A stretch of DNA of 64,000 nucleotides from Pandoraea cepalis (GTDB taxonomy: Bacteria; Pseudomonadota; Gammaproteobacteria; Burkholderiales; Burkholderiaceae). The position numbers and the translations under genes are program-made. A model generated the notes under the pieces. That model was not told the origin of the DNA. It saw only the letters and a program-made list of their open reading frames with translations, and did no database searches. The DNA lies in the NCBI RefSeq assembly GCF_902459665.1, contig NZ_CABPSL010000001.1, forward strand, positions 124,001-188,000. Reading direction: 5' to 3'. Every line of letters starts with the position of its first letter. The first letter of the stretch is position 1. Below are positions 30,812-38,955 of the stretch, piece by piece.

Positions 30812-31462
30812 TCAACCGGCGGCGCTCGACGACCGCGATTTGAACACCGGGCGCGACGTGTCGGCGCCCAGCGACTCCAGCAGGGCCAGCACCTCGTTGC
30901 GCGTGCCGCGGGACGAGGCGCCCGGGTAAGCCTTGGACGTTTTGCCAAAGTTCAGGCGGACGGCCCGGTATGGCGTGACGACGCCCACGCGCTCGTCGAA
31001 CCACCCGCCTGCATCGACGGGGTGCCCGTGCTCAACGAGCCAGCGGACGGCAGCCAGATTGCCGACCCTCGCGACCTCGTGCAGCGGCGACGTGGTGAAC
31101 GTGCCCCACGTGCGCGGCAGGTCGATCGTCGCGCCCGCGTCGAGCAGTGCCTGGGCGTTGTCGAGCGCGTGCGGCGAAACAAGTGCGTTGCCGGTACCCG
31201 ACGCCATGATCGCGAGCAGCAGCGGCGTGCTACCGCCCGCGTCCTGCGCGTTCACGTTCGCCCCGGCCGCAGCCAGGCGCTTGATCGCGGGCGCCCGGCC
31301 GAACAGCGCGGCGAAGTGCATCACCGTGCGCCGTTGTGGGTCGCTCGGGTCCAGCGCGTTCACGTCCTCGCCGGCCGCAATCGCTGCGGCCAGTTCGTCG
31401 TCGTCGAGCCGGCGGATGGCCTCGAACAGCGGCGGCAAGGTGCGGGGAATGTCCTGGTCCAT
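30812..31462 (-). CDS. Ankyrin-repeat protein
   Basis: 216 residues, start ATG at 31462 (RBS CAGGAGACG). Four ankyrin-like repeats: ELAAAIAAGEDVNALDP, TVMHFAALFGRAPAIKRLAAAGANVNAQD, TPLLLAIMASG..LDNAQALLDAGATIDL, SPLHEVARVGNLAAVRWLVEHGHPVDA. Soluble, no signal. A terminator lies 18 bases before the ATG, so expression requires read-through from the upstream membrane-protein operon. Confidence 0.8.
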   Translation of the reverse strand: MDQDIPRTLPPLFEAIRRLDDDELAAAIAAGEDVNALDPSDPQRRTVMHFAALFGRAPAIKRLAAAGANVNAQDAGGSTPLLLAIMASGTGNALVSPHALDNAQALLDAGATIDLPRTWGTFTTSPLHEVARVGNLAAVRWLVEHGHPVDAGGWFDERVGVVTPYRAVRLNFGKTSKAYPGASSRGTRNEVLALLESLGADTSRPVFKSRSSSAAG

Positions 31463-31479
31463 AAACGTCTCCTGAAAAT

Positions 31480-31505
31480 AAAAAAGCCCCGTGGTTTCAC
31501 GGGGC
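31480..31505 (-). terminator. Intrinsic terminator before the ankyrin gene
   Basis: Read leftwards: GCCCCGTG, loop AAAC, CACGGGGC, then six T, ending 18 bases before the ATG at 31462. Confidence 0.8.
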
Positions 31506-31528
31506 CGAACGTTGAGAAGGATCGCGGG

Positions 31529-31663
31529 TCAATCGGTCGCGTGCTCGTGCAGCACCGCGGCCCACAGCCGTTCCTGCCGGGCGTGACGCTGCCCGCGGTT
31601 CGTCTGGCGTTTCGTCTGCTTCGATCGACTCGCTTTTTTCGGCTTCGGCTTGCGGTCGTTCAT
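31529..31663 (-). CDS. Very small basic protein
   Basis: 44 residues, about one third Lys/Arg (MNDRKPKPKKASRSKQTKRQ and on). Its ATG overlaps the stop of the preceding gene by 4 bases. No fold predicted; may bind nucleic acid. Modest support: position in a tight operon and overlapping start. Confidence 0.45.
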   Translation of the reverse strand: MNDRKPKPKKASRSKQTKRQTNRGQRHARQERLWAAVLHEHATD

Positions 31664-31980
31664 GCGTCCACCTCGTCGAACCACATGTCGGCATACGCTT
31701 TCGCGCACACGGCACGGTGATCGCCACGGAGCGACAGCCCAAGGTGCCGGTCCAGCCGTTCCTCGCCGGTGAGCCCGATGTCGCTCGACACCAGCATCAC
31801 GGCGCCGAACCAAAGCGGCAGGGCCGCCAGTACGTACGCGCCGGGCAGCAGGCCGCGCCAGGCCAGCAGCACGACATCGACGGCCAGCAGGGCCACCGCC
31901 GCGGAGAGCACCACCGCGACGGCGACGCCGCGCAGGTTCACGCCGCGCTCGCGAACCAGGTTCGTGAAGTTGTTGCGCAT
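31660..31980 (-). CDS. Small two-helix membrane protein
   Basis: 106 residues. Hydrophobic segments about 17-39 and 45-64. A short cytoplasmic tail follows (EERLDRHLGLSLRGDHRAVCAKAYADMWFDEVDA). Unknown family; RBS TGGAGG. In an operon of four small membrane proteins and a basic peptide under regulon promoter D. Confidence 0.6.
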   Translation of the reverse strand: MRNNFTNLVRERGVNLRGVAVAVVLSAAVALLAVDVVLLAWRGLLPGAYVLAALPLWFGAVMLVSSDIGLTGEERLDRHLGLSLRGDHRAVCAKAYADMWFDEVDA

Positions 31981-31994
31981 GATGACCTCCAGGT

Positions 31995-32225
31995 TCAGCG
32001 GCCGGCCGCGGTGAACGACTGCTCCGAGTCCTCGTCGCCCGTAGGCTTGCGGCGGGCGAGGATCGGCCAGACGCCAGCGACGAAGAACACGATGCCCACG
32101 AGCAGCACGGACAGCGTGAGCAGGGGCAGGTCGTAAAACGCGGTCGTGCCGCCGACGGCGAAAAACACGAGCGCGATGACGAGCGGCATGAGCGAAGGCA
32201 CTACAAAGCGAGGGTCGTAAAACAT
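31995..32225 (-). CDS. Small two-helix membrane protein
   Basis: 76 residues from the ATG at 32225. Two hydrophobic segments at about 8-28 and 33-52; polar tail with TGDEDSEQSF. Unknown family. Follows the preceding gene by only 2 bases. Confidence 0.55.
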   Translation of the reverse strand: MFYDPRFVVPSLMPLVIALVFFAVGGTTAFYDLPLLTLSVLLVGIVFFVAGVWPILARRKPTGDEDSEQSFTAAGR

Positions 32226-32227
32226 GG

Positions 32228-32617
32228 TCAAATCTCCCGAAACGAAAGGGTTTGAAGTTCAAGAAGGCGGCGACGGGCACGGGCCAGGCGGCGGTCCGCG
32301 TGTTTCAACCGGGCGGTGACGACGCCCGCTTGATGGTTGAGCAGGAACGAAGCGGCGATCGAGCCGATGGAGAGCAGCGATTCGACGACGCAGAACACCA
32401 CCAGGTTGCCCGCGGGTTGCCGGCCGGCGGCCAGCGTGAGCAGCGCGCCGAGCGTCACGCAGAACGACGCGGCGGACGCCGACACCGACACGCGGAAGGC
32501 GATCGACACACGACGGAGCGACGCTTGCGCGGCGGCCCGCTCGTGCTTGTAGTGGTCTTTCCGGGCGACGTAGCCCTGAAGTCCGAAAATGACCGTCGCG
32601 CGCCGGGCCGTGTTCAT
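32228..32617 (-). CDS. Small membrane protein with coiled C-terminus
   Basis: 129 residues; ATG 1 base after the preceding stop. Hydrophobic segments about 42-63 and 71-93, then a basic heptad-like helix (LKHADRRLARARRRLLELQTL). Unknown family. May sit in the inner membrane with a cytoplasmic coiled coil. Confidence 0.55.
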   Translation of the reverse strand: MNTARRATVIFGLQGYVARKDHYKHERAAAQASLRRVSIAFRVSVSASAASFCVTLGALLTLAAGRQPAGNLVVFCVVESLLSIGSIAASFLLNHQAGVVTARLKHADRRLARARRRLLELQTLSFREI

Positions 32618-32618
32618 G

Positions 32619-32870
32619 TCATGCCTCGACCAGTTCGGCGTAACGATCGAGGAACCGCTGGCGTTCGCTGGGCGGGAGGCTTTCCATCGCCAACAGCGAT
32701 GCACCGATGTACAGCGTGCGCGAGATGGCGATGGCTTTCGCTTCACGATCGACGTTGGCGACGACGCCGCGCACGAGCGTGAGCGGCCCGATGCGAACGC
32801 GGTCCGTCGCGTGGTTCGCAAGCCAGGCTTTCCAGCGTTTCGTGTTCGGGTTGACGGACGACTCAGGCAT
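32619..32870 (-). CDS. Hypothetical protein, first gene of regulon-D operon
   Basis: 83 residues; the ATG at 32870 has GGAG 5 bases upstream and is preferred over an earlier in-frame start that would lie in the operator. Soluble, helical: TKRWKAWLANHATDRVRIGPLTLVRGVVANVD and SERQRFLDRYAELVEA. Unknown function. Confidence 0.55.
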   Translation of the reverse strand: MPESSVNPNTKRWKAWLANHATDRVRIGPLTLVRGVVANVDREAKAIAISRTLYIGASLLAMESLPPSERQRFLDRYAELVEA

Positions 32871-32891
32871 AGGAACTCCAGAAGGATTGCG

Positions 32892-32943
32892 CGTTGGCAC
32901 CAACGCCATGAACCCAAGTTACCTCGAGCCCAAACTAAAGCAA
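32892..32943 (-). promoter_or_regulatory. Promoter-operator, regulon copy D
   Basis: Read leftwards: TTGCTT (32943-32938), 16-base spacer, TAACTT (32921-32916), then CGTTGGTGCCAACG (32905-32892). Nearly the same bases as copy C from -35 to GGCTCGAG. Confidence 0.65.
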
Positions 32944-33021
32944 GCGCGTACGGCGGCGGTCGGCAAAAATAGTTTGGGTTCCCAGGCGACGGGCGATGCA
33001 CGGGCCGGAGTCCACGAACAG

Positions 33022-33047
33022 CATGGGGACGCGTGAGCGTCCCCATG
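33022..33047. other. Near-perfect hairpin
   Basis: CATGGGGACGC, loop GTGA, GCGTCCCCATG, followed on the plus side by TCTTTTG. It lies between the two leftward operons and may end antisense transcripts, or fold as RNA after the 33196 gene. Confidence 0.5.
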
Positions 33048-33124
33048 TCTTTTGCGCGTTCCGAAAAGCACCGGCGCTCACGCACCGGCCGACCCGCTGG
33101 CGCCCATCCGCGCGAGCGCCTGGT

Positions 33125-33173
33125 CGCCGACACGGCCCCCTTGTACCGACCCGGCCCGCCATGAGGCGGGCAC
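33125..33173 (-). other. Isolated family-M-like leader, copy 6
   Basis: Read leftwards: GTGCCCGCC, loop TCAT, GGCGGG, then CGGGTCGGTAC. Hairpin 2 and a good start codon are missing; only a 9-codon frame follows. Probably a decayed or gene-less copy. Confidence 0.45.
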
Positions 33174-33195
33174 CGATCGGAACCGAAGCACGGCG

Positions 33196-33582
33196 TTACA
33201 GCGTGTCGGTATCCGGGCGGAAAAACGGGCGGGCCGGTCGGCGGAAAAGCCAATCGAAAACGCGATCACCGCGATTCCGAGGTTCCCGCGTCTCGATCGT
33301 GAGGAACGGCCAGATCGTGGCGATGACTTCCCGCGGCAGGTTCTGGACGATCCGCGCAACCTCCAACAGATCCCGGGTCCGTACGACGGCGCGCAGCCAG
33401 AGCCAGAAGAAGAGCACCGTGGCGACCAGCGCGCACGGAGCGAGCGCGCTGCCCGGGTCGTCCATCGCAAACATGGCCGCCGCTTCAGAGGCAACGCCCA
33501 GGACGAAGAGCGGCACGATGCGGCCCTTCGTTTTGTTCAGGTCCAGCGCGAGCGTGTCGATGCGATACGTTTTCAGGTTCAT
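33196..33582 (-). CDS. Small two-helix membrane protein
   Basis: 128 residues, RBS TGGAG. Hydrophobic segments about 23-40 and 46-65, then a basic region (FRRPARPFFRPD). The start is preceded by a strong hairpin (GCCCCGGC / GCCGGGGC). Unknown family. Confidence 0.55.
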   Translation of the reverse strand: MNLKTYRIDTLALDLNKTKGRIVPLFVLGVASEAAAMFAMDDPGSALAPCALVATVLFFWLWLRAVVRTRDLLEVARIVQNLPREVIATIWPFLTIETREPRNRGDRVFDWLFRRPARPFFRPDTDTL

Positions 33583-33639
33583 GATGAGACTCCAGCGAGG
33601 GATGAAACGGAGAGCCCCGGCGCCGCCGGGGCGACGGGA

Positions 33640-34245
33640 TCACAGCGACGTGAAATAGTCGCCGAACCAGACCGGCCGACCGAGACGGCGCGCGAGGCGG
33701 CCATGTTCCGGCGACGGCACATGGCGCAGCACGGTCCAGCGGCGCACGCGGTTCGGGTGAACCGGGCCGTGCTCGAACGCCGCGAACCGGCGTACCGCCG
33801 CCGGTTTGCTGGCGTCGTTGAACAGCAGGACGTGCTCGCACGAGTGCGCCGGCTCCGGTTCGCGCGGCACGGAGAGGGACGGTGAGGCGTCCCACATCGC
33901 GTCGATTTCGGCGCGGAAGTCGGCGACCGCCTGATCGACGCTCGGTGTGGCCGACGAGCGCAAAGCGTCATCGACGATCGAGCGGATGGCGTCCGGCAGC
34001 CGGGTCTTGAACCCAGCGCCGTCCGTCTCGGCCTCGCGGGCCGCGTCGAACAGCACGAGGCAATCGAACGCGATGCGCTTCGCCAAGGTGCGTGCTTGCG
34101 CCCGGCGTCGCGTGCGCAGCGACCGACGAACGGTCGTCGGCGCACCGGGCACGCGGAGGTCGGTCGGCAGGCCGATGCAGAACGCGAACATGCCGGACGG
34201 CGTGTTGGTGAGGTACGAGGGTTGTTTGGCGTGGACGGTGATCAT
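33640..34245 (-). CDS. Stand-alone integrase arm-type domain protein
   Basis: 201 residues; RBS CTGGAG. Residues 8-65 (YLTNTPSGMFAFCIGLPTDLR, then TTVRRSLRTRRRAQARTLAKRIAFDCLVLFD) match the start of many tyrosine recombinases: a three-strand arm-site-binding domain and the beginning of the core-binding domain. No catalytic Arg/His/Tyr follows; the C-terminal 90 residues are of unknown kind. It could be a regulator that competes for att arm sites, or a remodelled integrase remnant. Confidence 0.55.
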   Translation of the reverse strand: MITVHAKQPSYLTNTPSGMFAFCIGLPTDLRVPGAPTTVRRSLRTRRRAQARTLAKRIAFDCLVLFDAAREAETDGAGFKTRLPDAIRSIVDDALRSSATPSVDQAVADFRAEIDAMWDASPSLSVPREPEPAHSCEHVLLFNDASKPAAVRRFAAFEHGPVHPNRVRRWTVLRHVPSPEHGRLARRLGRPVWFGDYFTSL

Positions 34246-34279
34246 GAGGGTTCTCCAGACAGGTTGAACAACAGGTGGG

Positions 34280-34579
34280 TCAAGCAGGGGCGCGGGCGAG
34301 CCGCATGTACTTCTTTAGGAACACCAGGCGTTCACGGTCGGGCAGGGCCAGCCAGGCCAGCAGCGCGGCGCCGAGGTGATCGCTCACGCGAGCGGTCGCC
34401 GTCGCTTGCTCCGGCCCGGTGAGGCCGGCGCTTTGCGCGACCCATGCGGCGTGCGCCGGCACCAGCGCTTTCACGTCGGCGTAGACCTGGCGAACGACCG
34501 AGGTACCGACCGCGTGCCGCGTCGCCTGCCGGCGAGCGCGCGATGCACGCGAGCGGACGGTGCTGGCCGGCGTGCTCAT
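34280..34579 (-). CDS. Hypothetical protein, paralog of 34579 gene
   Basis: 99 residues; the ATG overlaps the previous stop by one base (TGATG). Basic N-terminus (SRASRARRQATRHAV), then helices including HLGAALLAWLALPDRERLVFLKKYM, which matches LLGAALDAFVDMKRERRLEYLNTYI in the upstream gene. Unknown function. Confidence 0.55.
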   Translation of the reverse strand: MSTPASTVRSRASRARRQATRHAVGTSVVRQVYADVKALVPAHAAWVAQSAGLTGPEQATATARVSDHLGAALLAWLALPDRERLVFLKKYMRLARAPA

Positions 34580-35103
34580 CACACGCCCCCGTCCGTGGCC
34601 GCCGGTTCGGCCAGATGAACCGCGAGGTCGTCCAGGCTCGACACCGCGGGCTCGTCATGGGCCGCCTGCTGTGCGTCGTGCGGCGGGTTGCCGAGGCCGG
34701 CGGGCGAAGCGCCCGCCGGCTCGACCGAGGTGGTCGAGGCCGCCGCGAGAGCGGCCGGCACCGCGCTGATGTACGTGTTCAGGTACTCCAGCCGGCGCTC
34801 GCGCTTCATATCGACGAACGCATCGAGCGCGGCGCCCAGCAGGTCGTTCAGGTGTGCGCCGGCCACGACGGCGGCGGTCGCACGGTCCGACTTCGACAGT
34901 TTCGGGTTGTCCCGAGCCTCGCGGCAGTACGTCACGTCCTCCTGCAGCGTGGCTTTTGCGCCCGACAGCATGGCGGTCAAGATCGACGCGCCGAGGTTGC
35001 TGCGCACGCTCGACCACTTCGCACGGCTCGCACGGATGCGTTGCCGCGTACGTTCTAGCCGTTGGGCTTCACGGTCGAGTGGTGCGTTCAGGTCGGCGGA
35101 CAT
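34579..35103 (-). CDS. Hypothetical helical protein behind an attenuator-like terminator
   Basis: 174 residues; RBS GGGAG. An N-terminal coiled region rich in Arg, then SKSDRATAAVVAGAHLNDLLGAALDAFVDMKRERRLEYLNTYISA, and a Pro/Ala/Gly-rich acidic tail from about residue 122. Paralog of the next gene. A terminator lies 28 bases upstream of the ATG. First gene of a leftward group that starts next to the candidate oriT. Confidence 0.6.
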   Translation of the reverse strand: MSADLNAPLDREAQRLERTRQRIRASRAKWSSVRSNLGASILTAMLSGAKATLQEDVTYCREARDNPKLSKSDRATAAVVAGAHLNDLLGAALDAFVDMKRERRLEYLNTYISAVPAALAAASTTSVEPAGASPAGLGNPPHDAQQAAHDEPAVSSLDDLAVHLAEPAATDGGV

Positions 35104-35130
35104 GGCTCAAGTTCTCCCGGGTCGTAAACG

Positions 35131-35158
35131 AAAAACGCCCCAGCGGTGAACTGGGGCG
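35131..35158 (-). terminator. Terminator in leader of the 34579 gene
   Basis: Read leftwards: CGCCCCAG, loop TTCACCG, CTGGGGCG, then TTTTT, ending 28 bases before the ATG at 35103. Confidence 0.75.
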
Positions 35159-35464
35159 AACGTTGAGCGCGACGGATCGCGCGAATGCGATGAGTACAAG
35201 ATACGGCTTCACGCGCGGCCGTCAACACCCGGCCGCGCCATTTTTTGAACGGCGTGCGCTCGCTGGCCCGAACGTACGCGAGCCACACCGACTTATGGAC
35301 GGATTGCCTGGAACTCCTCAAGGTTTTTCCGGGCAGCGCATTCGACGGTCCACGGCGCGGAAAACAGGCCCGGCACCCGCAGTTGTTGCTTGCGACGGTT
35401 CACGCGTCGCCCCGTCCGATCCGCTCGTTTTTCCGCCCATCCCCCGACCGTTTCGTGCGTGGAA

Positions 35465-35770
35465 GTACAAGAAACGGGGCAGGTCGGAAAGGCGTACAAG
35501 AAACGTGTTTAGCAGGAAGTCGTACAAGAAACAGGCGAGCGGGCAAGGCGGGCAGATCACGAGGCAGGCGGGGCGGTCGTACAAGAAACACAGCGAACCT
35601 CAACGACCACACCAGCACCACGATCTCCAGCAACGTCGGACAGCAATGGTTAGGACGTACAAGAAATAACGGGGAAGGCGTACAAGATATACAGCAGGAC
35701 ATCGAGGGCAGGCGTACAAGCAACACCGTGAAAGGCGTACAAGCAACACCGGGGTAGTGGTACAAGAAGC
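35465..35770. repeat. Nine GTACAAG direct repeats, candidate oriT or protein-loading array
   Basis: GTACAAG followed mostly by AAAC or CAAC begins at 35465, 35494, 35522, 35579, 35657, 35680, 35714, 35737 and 35760. Spacings are 29, 28, 57, 78, 23, 34, 23 and 23. The array lies about 300 bases before the RHH/coupling/relaxase block, where R388-like systems have oriT, and no gene covers it. Confidence 0.6.
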
Positions 35771-35878
35771 ATACGGCGGTGGTGGGTTTGCGCTTCCCCT
35801 CGTTTCTCTCGGGGTACGGCGACAACACACACATTGCACCTTCGGTGCCTCCTCCCCTGGCCGCTTCGCGGCCCTTTC

Positions 35879-35960
35879 GCCTTGCTGCGCAAGGCTCTTG
35901 TCGTCGCCGCGTGGCGGCGACATGGAAGGAGGCCGAAGCCTTGCCCGGTAAGGCTTCGGC
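35879..35960. other. Cluster of inverted repeats, possible nick region
   Basis: CCTTG / CAAGG (about 35879-35894), GTCGCCGC-GTG-GCGGCGAC (35903-35921), and GCCGAAGCCTT, loop GCCCGGT, AAGGCTTCGGC (35932-35960). MobF relaxases bind a hairpin beside the nick site; the last hairpin is the best candidate, but I see no match to a known nick sequence. Confidence 0.45.
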
Positions 35961-36075
35961 GGTCGCCGCGCTACGGCCGAAAAGACGGTCGCCGCAGCGT
36001 ACCGCGGGCGCCCGTTTGCATTCGGCCGACGCTGGAGTTAATCGTACGTACGCCGACCCACCACCGGAGCCCGTC

Positions 36076-36417
36076 ATGGCAATGCCAAACCTTCACGTTC
36101 GACTGAAACCCACCAGCAACAACCGCCTGAAAGATTTGGCGGAAGCGCAGGGCATCAGCCAAGGCGACATCGCCCGGCGTGCGATCGACGCCTACCTGGA
36201 CGGCATCGACATCGCCGCGATGCTCGACGAGCAGCGCAGGGCGATGAATCAGCAGATCGCCGCGCTGGACGACCGGTTGAGCAAGCGGTTCGAGGACCAC
36301 CTGAAGTCGATGGCGATGGCGTTCGCGTCGATCCACTTGACCGTCGATCAGGCCGGCCAGGTGATCGGTGGCCGCATCGACGAACTACCGCCGGACGCGG
36401 CACGGCGTGCCGCCTAA
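36076..36417 (+). CDS. TrwA-like ribbon-helix-helix relaxosome protein
   Basis: 113 residues. RHH fold at the N-terminus (NLHVRLKPTSNNRLKDLAEAQGISQGDIARRAIDAYLDG) and a predicted coiled coil from about 55. In plasmid R388 the order oriT, trwA (RHH), trwB (coupling), trwC (relaxase) is the same as here, so this likely binds oriT, assists nicking and represses its own operon. CGTACGTACG at 36044-36053 is a possible operator. Confidence 0.7.
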   Translation: MAMPNLHVRLKPTSNNRLKDLAEAQGISQGDIARRAIDAYLDGIDIAAMLDEQRRAMNQQIAALDDRLSKRFEDHLKSMAMAFASIHLTVDQAGQVIGGRIDELPPDAARRAA

Positions 36418-36540
36418 CCGGTCAAAACCCACGGCACCAAAAAACGGCCCCGAGCCGTGAGTCGAGGCCGCCGCGCTCACCAACCGCCCAGCGTTTTGTT
36501 TTCCAGCCGCACCCGCAGCACCCGCCCGTTCCGTCGAGTC

Positions 36541-36606
36541 GCCCGCAGGTAATGCGGGCTACCCGGTACGGGAGCCATCGCGCTCCGCTTCACCGGGAGC
36601 CGACTC
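36541..36606 (+). promoter_or_regulatory. Two-hairpin leader, family M, copy 5
   Basis: GCCCGC, loop AGGTAAT, GCGGGC; then CCGGTAC; hairpin 2 GGAGC, loop CATCGC, GCTCC; then TTCACCGGGAG and the ATG at 36607. Links the leader family to a known transfer gene. Confidence 0.65.
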
Positions 36607-38916
36607 ATGGCCAAGTACGACGACGACAGCAACAACACGCTCCGGCTCTTCTTGCAGAAGCAGCCGGCCAACACCAGTTCCTCGCAGAAGGTGGTGAACC
36701 TCGATCGGGCGCTCGCCTACACCGTGGTTCTGTCCGTTCTCGCCTTCGCATTGACCTTGAGTCTCCTGCTCGGGTTCTTCCCGGTCGTCATGGCCGACGG
36801 AACGATCGGCTGGACCGACTTCTGGGGCGCGTTGTTCGGGACGATCCTGAACGCGGCGCTGCCCACCCATCCGTTCGCCGGTGAAGCCTACCGCTTCGTG
36901 AGCCTCTTCCACGAGTATCCGTTCACCATCGGCTGGCACCTGGCGATCGCGCTGGTACCGGCCGTCGTGACCGGCCGGCTCGTTTGGGGCGACACCGCGA
37001 AGCCGATCGAGGCGCAGCCGCACGTGGACGGCAACAAGGCATACCGCGGCAAGGAAGCCCTGCAGAAGGTGGCGGCCGACGCCGCCGCTCCGCAGGGCGA
37101 AGGCTTCCTGAAAATCCACCCGGACGTGGCCGCGCTGCCCCGCAACACCTGGATGCGGCACGTGCTGATGGTCGGCGCGTCCGGCGCCGGGAAAACGATG
37201 ATCCTGCTGCACTGGCTCTTCGGGTTGCGGGACATGGACGCCAAGGTGGTGATGACGGACCAGAAGGGCGACTTTTCCCAGTTGTTCGGCAAGTTCGACG
37301 AGAACGGCAACAGCGTCGGCGCCGCACTCATCAACCCGTGGTCGGCGCACAGCGACGTGTGGGACATCGGCCGCGAACTGGCGAGCGCCGACGCCGTGGA
37401 CGTGTTTTGCGCGACGATGATTCCCGGCGACGGCCCGCAGCGGTTCTTCACCGACGCCGCGGCCAACATTCTGCAGGCCGTGATCGTGACCTGCCAGATG
37501 GACTGGGGGATCGACTTCGGCTGGACGGAGTTGAGCCGGCGCGCCGGGTTGAGCCAGCCCGAACTCGTGGCCTTGTTCGAGCCGTACATCGACGAGAAGT
37601 CGCCGAACTACAACGCGACCATCAAAACGGCCCACACGCTGGTGATCGACCCGAACCCGGCCACCATGTCGGTGCTCATGACGTTGAAGAACGGCGCGAA
37701 GTTGATCGACAAACTCGCCAACGCGTGGCCCTCGACCATCCCGAACGACCGTCGGCGCAAGATCGCCCTCTGCGACTGGGTGCGCGACGACTACGCCGGA
37801 CCGAAGCAACTGGTGCTGCGCGGCGAGCCGGAAAAGCCGCTCACCGAGGCATACCTGGCGGCGATGGTCAACGTACTCGCCCCGCTGATCCTCGCGCTGA
37901 AAGACTCCCGCCGCCGCACGATGGCCGTGGTGCTCGACGAGTTGTGCGGAACCAAGCGGCTCAACATCATGGGGCTGCTCGACAAGGGGCGCAGCAAGGG
38001 TTGCATGACGGTGGCCTGCTTTCAGGACATTGACCAGGTGAAACTGAAGTACAGCCAGGAAGAGGCCAACATCATGTGGTCCGTCGTCGGCACCCGGATC
38101 GTGACGCGCACCGGCGTCGGCCCGACCGCCGACACCATGTCGCAATGGTTCGGGAAGCGGCTTGTCAACAAGGTCAACACGTCCGTCACGGCCAACGGGC
38201 AAGGCGCCGCGCCGCCGAACGAGACGAAGTCGTACCACGAAGAGAGCGTGCCGCTGGTCCGCCCGTACGACCTCACCGACGAGAACAAGATGTACCGCAA
38301 GGGCGACAAAACCCAGTATGGCTTCTCGGTGGCCGGCTGGCTCACCTTCGGCGGCAACGTCTACAAACTCTGGTGGCCTGGCTTTGCAGTCGATCAGTTG
38401 GTGCAATGCGCGGACGACGAACTGGCCGACTGGGCCAAGCCGATCACGGCGCCGCTGGCCGTGAAGGCCGTCAACACCGCAACGGCCCAAACCCTCGACC
38501 CCACCGCGAACGCGGGCGAGCAGCGCGGCCACACGCCGGAGCCGGAGGAACCGGCGGAACCGACGGACGAGGAGTACGAGCACGAGCGCACCGAGGAGAA
38601 CGCCCGGGCGCCCGAGGTGATCGCCGTGATCGACGAACCGGGCGAGCCCGAACCGGTCGCCGCCAAGCCGACCGCCAAACCGGCCAAGGCGAAATCGGAG
38701 GACATCGACGGCAGCGACCTCGACGACATGATCGAGGAGATGGGCGCGGAGGTCGGCGCCGACCAGGTGGGCGAAGCGCTCGACGTGCCCGGCCTTGGCG
38801 TCGTGCTCGACGTGGTGAAGGTCGTGGACATGATCCATGCGTCGAAAACGCCGACGACCGGCCAGCCGGGCCAGCCGAGCAAGCCCGGGGGCACCACGCT
38901 GGTGTTCCGTCCGTGA
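36607..38916 (+). CDS. Type IV coupling protein (TrwB/TraD/VirD4 family)
   Basis: 769 residues. Two N-terminal membrane helices (about 38-60 and 100-122), Walker A GASGAGKT (190-197), and Walker B VVLDEL near 441. Conserved coupling-protein segments include MTDQKGDFSQLF and WSVVGTRIVTRTG. The C-terminal 140 residues are acidic and Pro/Glu/Ala-rich (EPEEPAEPTDEEYEHERTEE), a common tail for binding relaxosome proteins. This hexameric ATPase brings the relaxase-DNA complex to the secretion channel. A two-hairpin leader lies just before its start. Confidence 0.9.
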   Translation: MAKYDDDSNNTLRLFLQKQPANTSSSQKVVNLDRALAYTVVLSVLAFALTLSLLLGFFPVVMADGTIGWTDFWGALFGTILNAALPTHPFAGEAYRFVSLFHEYPFTIGWHLAIALVPAVVTGRLVWGDTAKPIEAQPHVDGNKAYRGKEALQKVAADAAAPQGEGFLKIHPDVAALPRNTWMRHVLMVGASGAGKTMILLHWLFGLRDMDAKVVMTDQKGDFSQLFGKFDENGNSVGAALINPWSAHSDVWDIGRELASADAVDVFCATMIPGDGPQRFFTDAAANILQAVIVTCQMDWGIDFGWTELSRRAGLSQPELVALFEPYIDEKSPNYNATIKTAHTLVIDPNPATMSVLMTLKNGAKLIDKLANAWPSTIPNDRRRKIALCDWVRDDYAGPKQLVLRGEPEKPLTEAYLAAMVNVLAPLILALKDSRRRTMAVVLDELCGTKRLNIMGLLDKGRSKGCMTVACFQDIDQVKLKYSQEEANIMWSVVGTRIVTRTGVGPTADTMSQWFGKRLVNKVNTSVTANGQGAAPPNETKSYHEESVPLVRPYDLTDENKMYRKGDKTQYGFSVAGWLTFGGNVYKLWWPGFAVDQLVQCADDELADWAKPITAPLAVKAVNTATAQTLDPTANAGEQRGHTPEPEEPAEPTDEEYEHERTEENARAPEVIAVIDEPGEPEPVAAKPTAKPAKAKSEDIDGSDLDDMIEEMGAEVGADQVGEALDVPGLGVVLDVVKVVDMIHASKTPTTGQPGQPSKPGGTTLVFRP

Positions 38917-38955
38917 CCGCCACGGGGCGTACCTCTATAGGTACGCCCCGTTGGC

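Noticed and set aside
34854-35669. Protein with repeated Tyr-Lys-Lys
   Set aside because: Arises from GTACAAGAAA repeats that fall in one frame for four copies only; the others are in other frames, and no good start is present.
35465-35770. CRISPR array
   Set aside because: The repeat unit is only about 11 bases, spacing varies from 23 to 78, and no cas genes are present.
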